The position numbers and the translations under genes are program-made. Of a DNA stretch of 64,000 nucleotides, positions 62,446-64,000 are shown one piece after another (position 1 is the first letter of the stretch; every line of letters starts with the position of its first letter). The notes beneath the pieces were generated by a model. The model saw only the letters and a list, made by a program, of their open reading frames with translations. It was not told where the DNA came from and searched no databases. Origin of the DNA: Microbacterium testaceum (GTDB lineage Bacteria; Actinomycetota; Actinomycetes; Actinomycetales; Microbacteriaceae). The DNA is taken from contig NZ_CP121699.1 of assembly GCF_029761935.1 (NCBI RefSeq), positions 3,038,001 to 3,102,000 on the forward strand, in the 5' to 3' direction.

Positions 62446-62500
62446 GTTCTCACCTCCACTAGTTCGCGGCGACACCTCGTTACCACCGCGTTCACGCGGT
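62446..62500 (+). promoter_or_regulatory. PHO-box-like repeats before the large secreted protein
   Basis: GTTACCACCGC (62479-62489) and GTTCACGCGGT (62490-62500) are exactly adjacent 11-mers. GTTCTCACC at 62446 is 33 nt (three steps) before the first. This is weaker than the sites further upstream. Confidence 0.5.
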
Positions 62501-62564
62501 CGTCATCCCTCGCCCTTTGAGTAATCCCGACGGCGCTGCAGGCGCACAACAAAAAGGATCTTTC

Positions 62565-64000
62565 GTGTACAACCACCTCGACGGCCAGGCCCACCACGGG
62601 CCCGGTCGCGCCGCGTCGGAACCTGCGCGCCGCGGACGCCGTCTGCGGTCCTGGGCGCTGTCCGCGCTCTCGGGGACACTGTGCGCCGTCGCCGTCTTCG
62701 CAACGGTGTCGGTAGCGGGCATTGCGCCGTCGTCGGCGCGGGCCGACGACGTCCTCTCGTCGACGGTGACCGTGACGTCGAAACAGCAGCATCCTGCGCT
62801 CGCCGACGCCCCGATGCCTGATCTGTCGGTGACGGTGTCCCAGACGCGGGACCTCGGCGCCCAGGGCGTCCAGCTCAGTTGGACGGGCGCGAAGAAGTCA
62901 ACGCCACCGAGCGGACAGATCGGCGGCGAGAACTTCCTCCAGATCTTCCAGTGCTGGGGCGATCTCCTCGGCTCCGACGGCAAGCCCGTGCTCGATGATG
63001 CCGGAAACCGACAGCCCGACCGCACCACGTGCCAGTACGGCGGATTCAACACCCCCGGTGCCGCCCGCGACGGTGTGCGCGAACCCGGCACAGTGGCGGA
63101 AGAGGACCGCCCCTGGTCGACGAACGCCGACGGCGACGACCCATTCGCCGCGCCGGTGACCGCCGTACCGTTCCGTTCGGCGACAGGCAAGACCATCGCC
63201 CCCATCGTCGACGGAAAAGCAGTTCCGGATGCCGGCAACCTGGCCAGCAACGAGTTCTACACCGCGAAGACCACGAACGAGATTTCGTGGGCGGGGAGCG
63301 GCGCCGACGGCTCGGGGGTGGCGAAGTTCGAGCTCCAAACCGCCATGCAGTCGACCGGCCTCGGCTGCGGGACAGCCACCACCGATTCGACGGGAAAGAC
63401 GGTGGGCGCCGGGTGCTGGCTCGTGATCGTCCCTCGCCCGAAGAATGATGTCGGTCAGGCGCACATCACCAGCTCGGGTCTGTTCTGGGATGCGTGGAAG
63501 CATCGTCTGGCGGTCCATCTCGACTTCAAGCCGATCGGGGTGCGGTGCGCGTTCGGTGCGGCCGAACGTCAGCTCTCCGGCAGCGAGCTCGCTGCGATCG
63601 CGGTTCGCTCGTGGCAGCCCTCCCTCTGCAACACCAAGGGCGGCTCGATCTACTCCCTCCTGACCGGCAGCGAATCCGATGCGCTGACGGCCGCGAACAC
63701 TTCGAGCGCAGCGCCTTTGGCTCTGGCATCCGAGCCCCTTCCTGCCGAGCAGGGCGCAGGCCTGGTTTACGCGCCAATCGCATTGACCGGCGTGACCGTG
63801 GGATTTGCGATCGATCAGAATCCGCTGCCGCTGGATACCGTCCCCGCAGACGTGAAGAACAGGGCCGCCCTCCCGTTCGAGTCTCTCAAGCTCACGCCGC
63901 GTCTGGTCGCCAAGCTTCTCACCGCCTCGTACCGTGACGCACTCCCATACGGAGCCGATCTCTCGCACATCGGCTATAAGATCGCCGCGAACGCTGGACA
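62565..64000 (+). CDS. Large secreted PstS-like protein (partial, runs off the window)
   Basis: Open from GTG 62565 (AAAAAGGATC upstream) to the window edge, at least 478 residues. A signal peptide with a twin-Arg-like basic start (ARRGRRLR) and hydrophobic core ends near SSARA. The region to about residue 395 has several Cys (FQCWGDLL, TTCQYGGF, GLGCGTA, GAGCWLVIV, VRCAFG, SLCNTKG) and no family I recognise. Residues about 400-460 (VYAPIALTGVTVGFAI then LKLTPRLVAKLLTASY) align well with the PstS gene just upstream (YMPIVAGGTSLMYNL, LRLSGEVIAKIFSGQI). It is therefore a diverged substrate-binding protein with a big N-terminal extension. Confidence 0.85.
   Translation, partial: MYNHLDGQAHHGPGRAASEPARRGRRLRSWALSALSGTLCAVAVFATVSVAGIAPSSARADDVLSSTVTVTSKQQHPALADAPMPDLSVTVSQTRDLGAQGVQLSWTGAKKSTPPSGQIGGENFLQIFQCWGDLLGSDGKPVLDDAGNRQPDRTTCQYGGFNTPGAARDGVREPGTVAEEDRPWSTNADGDDPFAAPVTAVPFRSATGKTIAPIVDGKAVPDAGNLASNEFYTAKTTNEISWAGSGADGSGVAKFELQTAMQSTGLGCGTATTDSTGKTVGAGCWLVIVPRPKNDVGQAHITSSGLFWDAWKHRLAVHLDFKPIGVRCAFGAAERQLSGSELAAIAVRSWQPSLCNTKGGSIYSLLTGSESDALTAANTSSAAPLALASEPLPAEQGAGLVYAPIALTGVTVGFAIDQNPLPLDTVPADVKNRAALPFESLKLTPRLVAKLLTASYRDALPYGADLSHIGYKIAANAG

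Overview
The window is a high-GC, gene-dense chromosomal segment of an actinobacterium. The likely source is Microbacteriaceae, most probably Microbacterium or a close relative. This rests on the codon bias, frequent GTG starts, TAGGCT-type -10 boxes, heptamers GGATGCC/GGCATCC scattered everywhere, and gene families typical of the group: the DUF7882-like small protein, the type III PKS/methyltransferase/flavoprotein operon, and CopC-PCuAC-DyP-PepSY. No rRNA, phage, insertion sequence or CRISPR array was seen. RNA genes are one tRNA-Ser(GGA) and the small SRP RNA.

Layout. 0-3.8 kb: extracytoplasmic copper/heme operon (CopC, PCuAC, Tat-exported DyP peroxidase, PepSY membrane protein). 3.9-7.5 kb: GNAT, a beta-lactamase-like lipoprotein, a frameshifted small acidic gene and an aldo/keto reductase. 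7.5-13 kb: stress-type genes (SRPBCC, SQR-like flavoprotein, DUF7882-like protein, Hsp20 with both HAIR-like and CIRCE operators, manganese catalase), several of them damaged. These include an AraC regulator that lost its middle, a catalase with a shifted 5' end, and a DUF2231 gene that seems internally deleted. 13-18 kb: SDR, UbiA prenyltransferase and a translationally coupled type III PKS, methyltransferase and FAD monooxygenase (probable prenylated or methylated phenolic lipid/quinone cluster). 18-25 kb: GT4 glycosyltransferase, MarR, AraC, SulP transporter, MerR-GNAT pair.

24.7-28.8 kb: FadR-type regulator divergent from an amide-use operon (S33 amidase/iminopeptidase, APC permease, acetamidase/formamidase). 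28.8-34.4 kb: MgtC-like protein, tRNA-Ser, and the MoxR-DUF58-transglutaminase operon. 34.5-43.2 kb: mannoside-use locus (ROK kinase, ROK regulator, ABC sugar importer without its ATPase, GH38 alpha-mannosidase). 43.2-52 kb: SRP RNA, NUDIX, DeoR, pta-ackA, then HAD phosphoglucomutase and GH65 phosphorylase (alpha-glucoside phosphorolysis). 52-55.7 kb: dnaX-recR.

55.7-64 kb is the most interesting part. A protein of unknown function and a PASTA-domain Ser/Thr kinase lie ahead of pstC-pstA-pstS and a very large secreted protein that runs off the edge. Repeats of GTTCACC, the PHO-box core known from Streptomyces PhoP, sit in front of three transcription starts here. The large secreted protein carries a diverged PstS-like segment after a roughly 400-residue N-terminal region. 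pstB is not in the window. I read this as a PhoP-controlled, wall-associated variant phosphate-acquisition locus.
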